Made by a program: the position numbers and the translations under genes. A stretch of 64,000 nt of DNA, from NCBI RefSeq assembly GCF_036010325.1, contig NZ_CP108549.1:434001-498000 (forward strand). The letters run 5' to 3'. The DNA is from Streptomyces sp. NBC_01210. GTDB lineage: Bacteria > Actinomycetota > Actinomycetes > Streptomycetales > Streptomycetaceae. Of this stretch, positions 18,235 to 26,588 are shown one piece after another. The notes beneath the pieces are model-generated. The model saw nothing but the letters and a program-made list of their open reading frames with translations, did no database searches and was not told where the DNA came from. How positions within the stretch are numbered: the first letter of the stretch is position 1; the number at the start of each line of letters is the position of its first letter.

Positions 18235-19347
18235 ATGAGGGTGACGCGCTTGATCGTGGCAGCAGGTGGAGGGGGCGACGCAGTCGCCGCCGCAATGCTC
18301 GACGCCGCCCTCTACAGCGGAGAGAGCCCGGCGGTGATCCTCACCTATGCGTGGGACCGCCTCTTGATCGACCCCGTGCCCGGTCCACGAGGGCCGGCCA
18401 ACTTCACCGGCCTGCGCCCCCTCACCAGAAGCGTCCAAGCCGTGCCCGCCGACGCGACACCCGTCGCGCCCGCCGGATCGACACTCCCCCGGCTTGCCGC
18501 CGAGCTGCCGCACACCTTCGCCCTGATCGACCCGCATCACGGCGCCGAGGGCATCACCCGCCAGCTCGAAGAGCTCATCCAGTACCTGGAACCTGAGTCG
18601 ATCGACCTCCTGGACGTCGGGGGCGACATCCTCGCGCGGGGCGAAGAACCAACCCTCCGCAGCCCACTCGCCGACGCCCTCACGCTCGCGGCTTGCTGCC
18701 AAGTCAACGCTCCCGTACGGCTCCTGGTCGCCGGCCCCGGCCTGGACGGCGAGCTTTCCGCCGACGACCTACGCAACCGCATGGGCCCACCGGTCATGAC
18801 TCTCACGGCCGAGCACGTCGAGCCGGTCACCTCGGTCCTGGAATGGCACCCCTCCGAAGCAACGGCAATGCTCGCGGCCACCGCCGGAGGAGTTCGAGGC
18901 CTCTGCGAAGTTCGGGACGCCGGTCTACCGGTCCCCCTCACCGACGAGGGCCCCACCGTCCATGAAGCCGACCTGGACGACGCCCTCAATCGCAACGCAC
19001 TCGCCCGCGCCATCCTCGCCACGGAGACTCTCGACGAGGCCGAGCAGCACAGCCGTGAAGTCTGCGGCTTCTCCGAGATCGACTACGAACGCAACAAGGC
19101 TGGTTGGCTCGGCACCCAGCCGGAGCAGAAGCTCGACCCCGAGACCACGCTCCACCAACTCGACCGATTCGAGGACGAAGCCCGCGGTCGGGGCGTCACC
19201 CACACGACGTTTCGCCGCATCACCGAGGCCCTTGGCCTCGGCGGCAAGCTGCGCCAGGACGTCAGGGCATTGCTGCTCAGCAGCCGTCCGGAGCAGTACA
19301 CGGCCCCGCTCTGGCACATCCCTTCGGATTCGTCGAGCTTCGGCTGA
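18235..19347 (+). CDS. DUF1152 family protein
   Basis: The 370-residue product begins MRVTRLIVAAGGGGDAVAAA, a glycine-rich nucleotide-binding-like loop typical of DUF1152. It continues with LTYAWDRLLIDPVPGPRGPA, a central IDLLDVGGDILARGEEPTLR stretch, and PLADALTLAACCQV. Members are found in archaea and actinomycetes and have no established activity; the loop suggests binding of a phosphorylated ligand (inference). ATG 18235 is preferred over 18220 because it places the conserved loop near the N terminus. It lies divergent to the GntR/UTRA relic, which may once have controlled it. Confidence 0.8.
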   Translation: MRVTRLIVAAGGGGDAVAAAMLDAALYSGESPAVILTYAWDRLLIDPVPGPRGPANFTGLRPLTRSVQAVPADATPVAPAGSTLPRLAAELPHTFALIDPHHGAEGITRQLEELIQYLEPESIDLLDVGGDILARGEEPTLRSPLADALTLAACCQVNAPVRLLVAGPGLDGELSADDLRNRMGPPVMTLTAEHVEPVTSVLEWHPSEATAMLAATAGGVRGLCEVRDAGLPVPLTDEGPTVHEADLDDALNRNALARAILATETLDEAEQHSREVCGFSEIDYERNKAGWLGTQPEQKLDPETTLHQLDRFEDEARGRGVTHTTFRRITEALGLGGKLRQDVRALLLSSRPEQYTAPLWHIPSDSSSFG

Positions 19348-19663
19348 CCGCTGACGATTCGGCGTCGGGTGATGCTTGACGTCAGTCCTGGATGATCTTC
19401 CGCGGGTGTTTTCGCCGGGCTTGCGAACAACTACCTCCTTGCCCGTGGTACGGGGAGCGGCCGGGCTCCGTTCCCACGTCAGGCCACCGAACCAACCCTC
19501 CGCCCAGCCCCAGCTTCATGGTCTTGGGCTTGGGACGCCTCCCCGGTCCGGGGCCCGGGTCGAGCCGGCCATCCACCCCGAAGCTGTCGTCCTCACCGGT
19601 CCTACTGGCTTGCCCCCTCAGGCCCAGCCGACAGCATTCCCGCGCCAAGTCGCAGCGAAATAT
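19348..19663. other. Intergenic, no gene recognised
   Basis: The frame of the downstream regulator is open back to 19392, but this part is Pro/Ser-rich and has no domain. It precedes the operator cluster at 19664. Confidence 0.45.
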
Positions 19664-19709
19664 TGCAGAGTCTTATCTGCAGAGAATCCTATGCAGAGAA
19701 GACTCTGCA
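19664..19709. promoter_or_regulatory. Repeat-rich operator of the regulator/MFS operon
   Basis: TGCAGAG occurs at 19664, 19678 and 19692, exactly 14 bp apart. The outer arms TGCAGAGTCTT (19664-19674) and AAGACTCTGCA (19699-19709) are a perfect 11-bp inverted repeat. The block ends 15 bp before the regulator's ATG, so binding there should block its transcription or initiation. Autorepression is the likely function. Confidence 0.7.
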
Positions 19710-19724
19710 ACATACGCTGTTGGC

Positions 19725-20330
19725 ATGTCCGACCAACCCGAACGCACACCAAAGTCCGCCAAGCCCACCCGGCGCATCGACGCGCGCAGCCTGCGGGGGC
19801 TGGCCCATCCGCTACGGATGAACATCTTTGAACTGCTCAGTCTGGACGGCCCCGCCACCGCCACCGGGCTCGCCCAACGCCTCGGGGAGAACACCGGCAC
19901 CATCAGCTGGCACCTGCGCCACCTCGCCGAGCACGGCTTCATCGAGGAAGAAACCGGACGGGGCACAAAGCGCGAGCGCTGGTGGAGAAGGGTCGGCATC
20001 ACGAACGAGCTGAACACCGCCGATTTCCGCGACGATCCCGACACCCGGGGCGCGCTGTCGGTCTACCTGCACGAACTGGTGCGGCATTACTTCAGCCGGG
20101 TCATGAACTATCTCAGCGAGGACTGGGACGACAGGTGGCGGAGCGCCGGCACCATCTCGGACTGGCGTGACCTTCGGATGACACCGGATCAGCTGGAGGC
20201 GCTCAACGCGGAGCTGATGGCCGTCATCGCCCGCCATACCCCTGCCTCGGACGCCGAGCCTGCCCCGGACGCGCTGCCTGTCGTTGTGCAGCTCCAGTCC
20301 TTCCCCCGCAAGGAGCGTGGCACCGCATGA
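19725..20330 (+). CDS. ArsR-like winged-helix transcriptional regulator
   Basis: The product is 201 residues from ATG 19725. This start is chosen because the operator block lies immediately upstream and the residues before it look non-coding. The helix-turn-helix reads LRGLAHPLRMNIFELLSLDG, ATATGLAQRLGENTGTISWH and LRHLAEHGFIEEE, then GTKRERWWR of the wing. The remainder is an acidic helical effector region. This class commonly sits next to MFS exporters. Its stop overlaps the MFS start (ATGA at 20327), so the two genes are translationally coupled. Confidence 0.85.
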   Translation: MSDQPERTPKSAKPTRRIDARSLRGLAHPLRMNIFELLSLDGPATATGLAQRLGENTGTISWHLRHLAEHGFIEEETGRGTKRERWWRRVGITNELNTADFRDDPDTRGALSVYLHELVRHYFSRVMNYLSEDWDDRWRSAGTISDWRDLRMTPDQLEALNAELMAVIARHTPASDAEPAPDALPVVVQLQSFPRKERGTA

Positions 20331-21639
20331 GCCAGGGCATAGGCGGTGGCCTCCTGCATCGCCACCGCGATTTCCGCCTGCTGTGGCGCGGCGAGACCGT
20401 CGGCAAGTTCGGCGCGTCCGTCACCGGGGTGGCGATGCCGCTGGTCGCCGTCTCCACCTTGCATGCCAGCATGTTCGAAGTCGGTCTACTGAGCGCCGCC
20501 GCCTGGGCCCCTTGGTTGATCATCGGTCTCCCGGTCGGTGTCTGGGTGGACCGGCTGCGGCGCAGACCGATCATGGTGGCCGCCGCCGCGGTCTCTCTTT
20601 TACTCTTCGCCGGCATCCCCGTCGCCGCCTGGTTCGGCTGGTTGAGTATCGGACTACTGCTGGCCGTCGCACTGCTGACGGGCACGGCAGCGGTGTTCTT
20701 CCAGACCGCCTACAGCGCCTACCTCCCCAGCATTCTGGAACCCGATGACCAGCCCGAGGGCAACGCCAAACTGCACGGCAGCGCGTCAGCCGCCCAGATC
20801 GCCGGGTCGGCTCCGGCGGCCTGATCGCACAGTTGGCGGGTGCCGTGAACGGGATGTTCGCCAATGCCGCGACATTCCTCGTCTCCCTCCTCTGCCTGGC
20901 AGGCATCCGGCATCGCGAGCCACGCGTCACCAGGACCGATCACCGCCCCAAATCATTGGTCAGTGAAGTCCGCGAAGGGCTGTGGCTGATCGCCGACGAC
21001 CCCTGGTTCCGCACACTGACGCTCTTCGGGGCCGCCTCCAACCTGGCTCTGATGGGATACCAGTCGATCCAGGTGGTCTTCCTGGTCCGGAGCGTCGGCC
21101 TGACCCCCGGGCCGGTCGGCGTACTCATCGCGGCTACCAGCACCGGAGGCGTTGCCGGGGCCTTCGTCGCACGCCGGGTCGCCGGCCGGATCGGCACGGC
21201 CCGCGCCACGCTGCTGTTCGAACTGGGACTTCCCGTGCTCGCTCTGCTCATCCCGCTGACCGTCGGCGGAGCCGGGATCCTGCTCTTCGTGACAGGCGGC
21301 TTCTGCGTCTCCGCAGGCGTCGTGGCCGGCAACGTCATCAAGGCAAGCTTCCACCAACGCTACTGCCCGCCGGATCTCCTCGGTCGCCTCACCGCAAGCA
21401 CAGCATTCCTCAGCTACGGGACGATCCCTCTCGGAGCACTGCTCGGCGGCGCGCTCGGAACCGCGCTCGGCATCCGCACCGCAATGGCGATCACGACAGC
21501 GGGGGTCCCGCTCGCCGCACTGATCCTGTTCTTCTCCCCGATCCGGCGGTCCCGAGACCTGCCGACGTCCCGTCAGCCAACGAGCAATTCCAAGCTTCCA
21601 CTGGATCCCGATGGCGAGCCGGTCCTACCTCGTCGTTGA
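20327..21639 (+). pseudogene. MFS transporter with a frameshift
   Basis: The first 163 codons read HRDFRLLWRGETVGKFGASV, PLVAVSTLHASMFEVGLLSA and VGVWVDRLRRRPIMV (MFS motif A), up to ASAAQIAG. The reading then ends at a TGA at 20822. The continuation SGGLIAQLAGAVNGMFANAA and the remaining helices are in the next frame to 21639. A one-base change near 20813 restores a normal exporter of about 437 residues. The C-terminal half has a possible start at 20833 but would be an incomplete transporter. It may be genuine decay or a base-calling error. Confidence 0.75.
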
Positions 21640-22046
21640 CCACTACCGCGCCTGGCGACCGTCCCTCGGAGCAAAGCGCCAGGACCTCCCGTCGGATCTC
21701 ACGGGAAATCTGCCGAGCGGAGTGAGAGACAAGCCGCCGGCGCGCCAACGGTTCAGACACACCCCAACCCATAACCCACACCCACTGCCATGATCCATGG
21801 GACATCCGCGCGAGTCTCGATCACGCCACCTCGGTATCGGCCCGCCAGGTCCGTTCGCTCCTATGAGGAATCGATGTCGCGGTAGGGCGGGGAAGGTCGA
21901 CGCCGATGCGGGCGTGCAGTTGGACTCGGCGGCCGCACCGTCCGAAGGTCCACGCTCAGACACGTCAGCCGATCAGCTGATCCGACAGGAGGCCGCCCGC
22001 CCAAGGTGTTCAGCCAGCAGGGAGGCACAGCCGTTTGAAGGGCTCA
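21640..22046. other. Intergenic, no gene recognised
   Basis: Only short, low-information frames are present. An imperfect TGGGATGGGTTGG-type motif near 21765 was not interpretable. Confidence 0.4.
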
Positions 22047-22328
22047 TCAGGTCTCCATTACGGTCGCGCACTGGGCACAGACGAGCTGGGCGTACTTCGG
22101 TGTGTACCACGATGAACTGGGATGCTCCGAGGGCTTCCAGGAGGCCGCCTCCATGGCGAACGTGTCCTGACCGCACAGTGTGCGTGGCCCTGGAGTGGCA
22201 GAAGACCCGGGAGCGGCGTTCGCCGCGTGCACGCGCAGGACGGGCCGCTCCTCTACCGGGGACCTTCTGGTGAATGATCGCGCTGCAGGCGGCTGATCGA
22301 GCTCGTACATCACGAAGATCTCGCTCAT
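22047..22328 (-). CDS. Small hypothetical protein with C-terminal CxxC
   Basis: A 93-residue frame starts MSEIFVMYELDQPP and ends with TLCGQDTFAMEAASW and PKYAQLVCAQCATVMET. The spacing of the single Cys and the terminal CAQC suggests a small metal-binding or DNA-associated protein of the kind common in Streptomyces. No family was recognised and the ribosome site is weak, so it could be a relic or a chance frame. Confidence 0.4.
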   Translation of the reverse strand: MSEIFVMYELDQPPAARSFTRRSPVEERPVLRVHAANAAPGSSATPGPRTLCGQDTFAMEAASWKPSEHPSSSWYTPKYAQLVCAQCATVMET

Positions 22329-22989
22329 GTTCCGAGGGTAGGCCGATACGGCGGATCATGCATTGGTGACGTGGACCCGTGGGCCGGACCGCAGCACCTT
22401 GGCCGATGTGCTCTCTCCATGACCGTCCACCGGTGGATGCGCACGTGCGAGTGCAGATGGCCTGCCACCGTGTGACTCAACCGGTGCGCCGATAGTGGAC
22501 GTAGCGAAGGACCGCGTGATTGTCCACGGGAAGTGACGCCGTTTCGTTGTCTCCGAGGCGGACAGGTCGATCGCCGTCCGTGAAGGGATGCAGCTGCCTA
22601 CTCCCGTGTGAGGTCGGTTTGAGCATGAGTTCAGCTTGAGCCCAACTGCTCGCGGTCCGGACCACGGTGCGACGATGCGTTCGTGGTCACAGACGCGGAG
22701 TGGGCTTGGATTCGGGGAAGCTTGCGTTTCGGGCAGGCCACGGAACGTCGCAGGTAGGGATAGGCGCCGCCTGATGCTGAGGGTTCCTCGGGTCGCGAGC
22801 GAGCAGGAGGTCGTGCCCGATCTCGGCCAGTGGTCATGTCTCGCCTCGCGCGGACCGCTGTCGTCTGTCAAGTGCCGAAAGTAGGGGCATGACGCGATCC
22901 GAGGGCCGTACCCCCGCCGCCACCGTCGCGCTCGTGGCGGGCTGTCCCTGACGGCTTGCCGGAACGACGACAACGCCAGCGCGGCCAAG
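22329..22989. other. Intergenic, no gene recognised
   Basis: A minus-strand frame around 22480-22660 reads plausibly as protein (LGDNETASLPVDNHAVLRYV) but has no start, domain or length to support a call. The rest is uninformative. Confidence 0.4.
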
Positions 22990-23433
22990 TCATGTGAACG
23001 GGCCATCGCTTGTGAAGCGGCGCAGGTGGTGAGCGAAAGTTTCGGCTTCGCCCGGCGGCCACGAGGACAGGCTCGCCACGATGTGGGCAGCCAGACGTGT
23101 TCGCAGTTCTGCCACTGCGAGTTCGCCCTGCTCGGTGAGGACGAGTAGGTGTGCGCGTCGGTCGGTGGGGTCCCTCTCGCGACGGATGAGGCCGGCGGCC
23201 TCCAGCCGGGAGGCGCGGCGGGTGACGCCGGAGCGGTCGACTCCGACGTCGGGGGCCAGGTCGGCCGCGCTGCGGGGTCCGGTCCGGGCAAGTGCGCTGA
23301 GTACCGGGTACGTCAGTTCGTCCACCGCCTCGCCCATGCCCGTGGTGAGTTTCTTGTGCAGCTGTGCCCGAGTGGTGCGCCGCAGCAAGATGCCCAGCGC
23401 GTCTGCGATCTCGTGTCCTACTTCGTTCTTCAC
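22990..23433 (-). CDS. MarR-family transcriptional regulator
   Basis: The product is 147 residues from the GTG at 23433, with TTGGAG upstream; it begins VKNEVGHEIADALGILLRRT. The winged helix reads DELTYPVLSALARTGPRSAA, DLAPDVGVDRSGVTRRASRL and EAAGLIRRERDPTDRRAHLL, including the conserved DxRxxxL wing. A dimerisation helix closes the protein. It faces a SnoaL-like gene across a 103-bp gap carrying two identical-type palindromes. It very likely represses both. The inducer is unknown. Confidence 0.9.
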   Translation of the reverse strand: MKNEVGHEIADALGILLRRTTRAQLHKKLTTGMGEAVDELTYPVLSALARTGPRSAADLAPDVGVDRSGVTRRASRLEAAGLIRRERDPTDRRAHLLVLTEQGELAVAELRTRLAAHIVASLSSWPPGEAETFAHHLRRFTSDGPFT

Positions 23434-23445
23434 ACTCCAAGAATA

Positions 23446-23503
23446 GCGTGCGCTGCGCACGCATCGCCTGCTACAGTGAAGGTGAAGCGTGCGCGGCGCA
23501 CGC
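23446..23503. promoter_or_regulatory. Two 17-bp palindromic MarR operators
   Basis: GCGTGCGCTGCGCACGC (23446-23462) and GCGTGCGCGGCGCACGC (23487-23503) are perfect inverted repeats with 8-bp arms around one central base, 41 bp apart (about four helical turns). They fill the divergent promoter region between the MarR gene (start 23433) and the SnoaL-like gene (start 23537). Confidence 0.8.
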
Positions 23504-23536
23504 ATTTTTCGTTGTCGTCCTCGAAAGGGAAGTCCC

Positions 23537-23929
23537 GTGATCCGTACTGGTATAAAGGCCGCCCTCACCGATCTGATCTTCAGCAGCGACCTCACCGTGC
23601 AGGAGGCTGCCGACCGCCACTTCACCCCGGAGTACCGCCAGCGCACCGACGGGAAGTGGGACGACCGCGCCGGGTTCGTCGAGCACATCACCCACGTGCG
23701 CACCATCGTCGCCGGCGGCCACGTCGAGGTTCACGACGAGCTGTATGACGGCAGCAAGTATGCCGACCGGCACACCGTGCACATCACGAAGAAGGACGAC
23801 TCAACAGTGAGCATGGAGGTTTACGTGTTCGCCGAGCTTGCACCCGACGGCCGATTCAGTCGCATCGAGGAGACCACCTTGATGCTCCAGGGCTCCGACG
23901 CCGATCGCAACATCGGCAGTGCCCGCTAG
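23537..23929 (+). CDS. SnoaL/NTF2-like domain protein
   Basis: The product is 130 residues from the GTG at 23537, with GAAAGGGAAG upstream. The pattern of an NTF2-like cone fold is visible: EEAADRHFTPEYRQRTDGKW (as QEAADRHF), DDRAGFVEHITHVRTIVAGG, VEVHDELYDGSKYADRHTVH and MEVYVFAELAPDGRFSRIEE. Such proteins include polyketide cyclases, isomerases and uncharacterised stress proteins. As the divergent neighbour of a MarR repressor with two operators it is presumably induced by a small molecule and may help bind or convert it. Confidence 0.82.
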   Translation: MIRTGIKAALTDLIFSSDLTVQEAADRHFTPEYRQRTDGKWDDRAGFVEHITHVRTIVAGGHVEVHDELYDGSKYADRHTVHITKKDDSTVSMEVYVFAELAPDGRFSRIEETTLMLQGSDADRNIGSAR

Positions 23930-24821
23930 TACCCGGCACTCGATCACCGGCTTGAGGCATGTGGCCCGCGGGTGACAGAGACGCCTCGGGCGGCGAATCA
24001 CCCGTTCCCAACCCCTCTCGATGCCCGGCATCGCCCCTGATCGGCATGGTGTTGCCGACCCGTGACTGCGTCGGATCCGCCCTGGCCGGCGAGTATGAAC
24101 CGACAAGCATGCAGAAGTCCTGGTCAAGGCGGGCGGCTGAGCCGGCCGTGCGGCGGTGGACGTCTTCGAGGCGCCACGACGGTATCAGCGCGTCGATTGC
24201 GCAAGCAGTGGTTGCCAGCGGCATCGACAGCCTGGCGGTGCTGCACCGCAAGGCTCGGGTATGCCCGAACGTGGTCCACATCCGCACTTCGTGGTCGCGA
24301 CCGGCGACGGCCAGGGCGTTGCCGAAGCACTGCCGTGTGAGCCACCCGGTGCCGTAACGGGAAGTCCGCTGTACGCCCGTCAGTCGCTTCGCACCGCCGG
24401 CGCCTGACGGGACGCCGGCCGTACAACCGATCAGGCACAGGCTCCGCACCGCGCGCACTCGGCCTGTGGCGGCCCAGCTGCCCGGCAGTGTCGTCCTCAG
24501 CCGCGAAGGCGACGACTACAGCACCTTCCTGCTCCTCCCAGTGCGCCCGGAACCCCACCAACCACTACCCCACCACCGCCCGTTCGCTGCCCGTATCGGG
24601 CACCACCTGCACCGACTGAGGCAGCCGTGAGCTCACGGTGGGCGTGACATGCGAACCGCGGGGCGGTACGGCCCGCACCGCACCGCGCCTCAGCGGGCCA
24701 CCTTGAGCGGCACGGCACCGTGGACCGCGGGGCCGCACGATTCTCAAAGACGCTGAAAAACTCATCTACGCGGGTCGGAGACGAATGCTGCCGTATCACC
24801 GCAGGTCAGGGCCACCCAGTA
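23930..24821. other. Long stretch without a recognised gene
   Basis: Several overlapping frames on both strands show no domain. A minus-strand frame from 24561 begins MVGFRAHWEEQEGAVVVAFA and then becomes Arg-rich and uninformative, suggesting a decayed gene. Nothing is called. Confidence 0.4.
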
Positions 24822-25001
24822 GACAACTTCAAGAAGATCTCGTCATAGGCGGCTATCCTCTTCGCTGCGACCCTCTGTCGTCGGAACTTCGACCACATGC
24901 CGGAGTTGCACTGGGTGCTCGGATATCCCTTCGCCGTCTGTCTGATGGGAATCGTCTGCGTCAGTCTCTGCTTCGCCTTGGAGCGCCGCGACCGGCTATG
25001 A
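24822..25001 (+). pseudogene. corA: CorA-type Mg2+ transporter C-terminal relic
   Basis: The frame reads DNFKKISS, a TAG stop, AAILFAATL, then NFDHMPELHWVLGYPFAVCL and MGIVCVSLCFALERR. This is the C-terminal end of CorA, where a helix, the YGMNF gate signature and a last membrane helix are expected. The GMN residues are deleted and an internal stop is present. The upstream roughly 270 residues are gone. Confidence 0.65.
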
Positions 25002-25056
25002 GCAGCCGGCACGGAAGCTCGCGCGTTACGGGGCGGGCCGCAGCTGCGAAACGGCA

Positions 25057-25437
25057 TCACTGCCCGAGCTTGGTCGCCTGAGCCGTAGCCTCCTCATGGA
25101 CCACGCGGTCGAACTCGTTGCCGCTCAGATATCTCCACTTGCCCAGGTAGATCGGGTCTATACCGACGTGCTGAAGCTGGGCGACGAGGTGGCGGAGTGT
25201 GCGCTCGGGAAACGCTGATGAGGGATATCCGCTACGGAAGATGCGGGTATCCGTCTTCCCGGGGGCCATGGTGTGGGTGCGTGAGATGTTGATGTCGATG
25301 CCCGCGAGGTCGGCCTCGACCCACGCCCAGTAGTTCTCCACGTCGGTGATGTGAACCCGCGCGTCGAGCGCTGCCGCGAGTTCTTCGAGTGACAGATGGC
25401 TCCGGAACCAGATGTCGGTGGACTCTTGGGCTTCCAT
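25057..25437 (-). CDS. Hypothetical protein
   Basis: The frame encodes 126 residues starting MEAQESTDIWFRSHLSLEEL, followed by AAALDARVHITDVENYWAWV and EADLAGIDINISRTHTMAPG. It is soluble and acidic with a clean alternation of helices and strands, and coding bias looks genuine. It has the general look of small immunity-type or SMI1-like proteins, but no signature was identified and no toxin lies next to it. AAGGAG lies 8-13 bp upstream of the ATG, partly supporting the start. Confidence 0.6.
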   Translation of the reverse strand: MEAQESTDIWFRSHLSLEELAAALDARVHITDVENYWAWVEADLAGIDINISRTHTMAPGKTDTRIFRSGYPSSAFPERTLRHLVAQLQHVGIDPIYLGKWRYLSGNEFDRVVHEEATAQATKLGQ

Positions 25438-25539
25438 GGATGTGTCGGCTCCTTCGGCCGGAGAACCGGCCCATATTCGGTAACGGCGGTTCTGCCGAGG
25501 TTAATTAGGGGTGGCCACCGCGGGATCACGGGTGCTTGT

Positions 25540-25797
25540 GGAGTCAACTTCAACACATGGACCACCATGTCGCACCGGAGTAAAGGCCGGTGGGCAGCTG
25601 CGGCCCGCTGCGCCATCTCTGTTGACCTGCTTGTAGCTCTGCTCGATCCAGTGCCGGATGCCACAGGTACCAGGTGGCCTTGCCGGGCAGAGTCGCCGGG
25701 TCGGTGGTGGCGACCACGAGCCGGGTGGTGCCGTCAGGCCCCACGAGCCCAGCGGTCTGTCGGCGGCGCACCACGTGGCGGTGTGGCCGTCACGCAA
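25540..25797 (-). pseudogene. IS701-family transposase relic
   Basis: The minus strand reads GTTRLVVATTDPATLPGKAT WY in one frame and then HWIEQSYKQVN in another. Both are consecutive signatures of IS701-like transposases; WIEQSYKQVK holds the catalytic Glu. About 35 residues between them are lost. Only about 90 codons remain. Confidence 0.65.
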
Positions 25798-26098
25798 GGG
25801 GCCGGCTCAACTGGCCCGCCATCAGACGGCCGACCACGCAACCCTCGCCGACGCCCTGCTGGCCGACCTGCTCCCGCCCGACGGCGTCACCGAGGACACC
25901 GCCCCGGTCTTCGTGCGCCTATGACTCGGCCCGCCGCATCCGCCGCATCCGCCGCATCCGCATCGAGCCGGCGAATGGACCTGGCCTACCCGCGCGATCT
26001 CGTAGAGTCGACGTCTTCCGTGTTTCTGTTGGCGCAGTCCAACTCCGCTGCTCGGTCTTGCGGTTGCTTCACCCACGTATACGGGGACGCGGCCGACC

Positions 26099-26515
26099 GT
26101 GGCGAGCGTACGCGACGCTACCCGTCGGACCTGATGGACGCCGAGTGGGCGGTCGTCCGGCCGCTGCTTCCGGTCCCGGCATGGCTGGGGGGCCGGGGCC
26201 GCAGCCGGAGGGCTACTGCCGCCGCCAGACGCTCGACGTCATCTGCGACCACGTGGACAACGGCGTCAAGTGGCATGCCCTGCCTGCCGATTTCTCCACA
26301 TGGGACCGGGTCTGCGCCTTCTTCCGCCGCTGGTTGCGCCATGGTCTACGGGCGGGTTTCCCGATCGGCTGTGCGGCCGGGTGCGACACGTTGAGGACCG
26401 ATCAGCGGAGCCTGCAGCCGCCGTGATGACCGACTCGCAGTCCGTGCGCTCCGCGTCCGCAAACTGGGCCCGGACGGCGCTCCGACCGGGGGCACCTGGC
26501 AGATCGAGGTAAGGA
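26099..26515 (+). pseudogene. IS5-family transposase N-terminal relic, three frames
   Basis: Successive frames read RRYPSDLMDAEWAVVRPLLP, then QPEGYCRRQTLDVICDHVDN with GVKWHALPADFSTWDRVCAF, then RVRHVEDRSAEPAAAVMTDS with QSVRSAS (first catalytic Asp, normally IDSQSV). Two frameshifts and an early end make it dead. It may be the missing half of the C-terminal fragments at 16-17.6 kb, but the two are not adjacent. Confidence 0.7.
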
Positions 26516-26588
26516 GCGATACGATCACCGCGACGATGACTCATTCTGTTAACAGATCGGGGGTCCCGTCCGCGCAAGGTGAGTGCTG

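Noticed and set aside
24124..24561. 145-residue minus-strand ORF
   Set aside because: The first 30 residues look protein-like, the rest is Arg-rich low complexity; no domain, so it is left uncalled.
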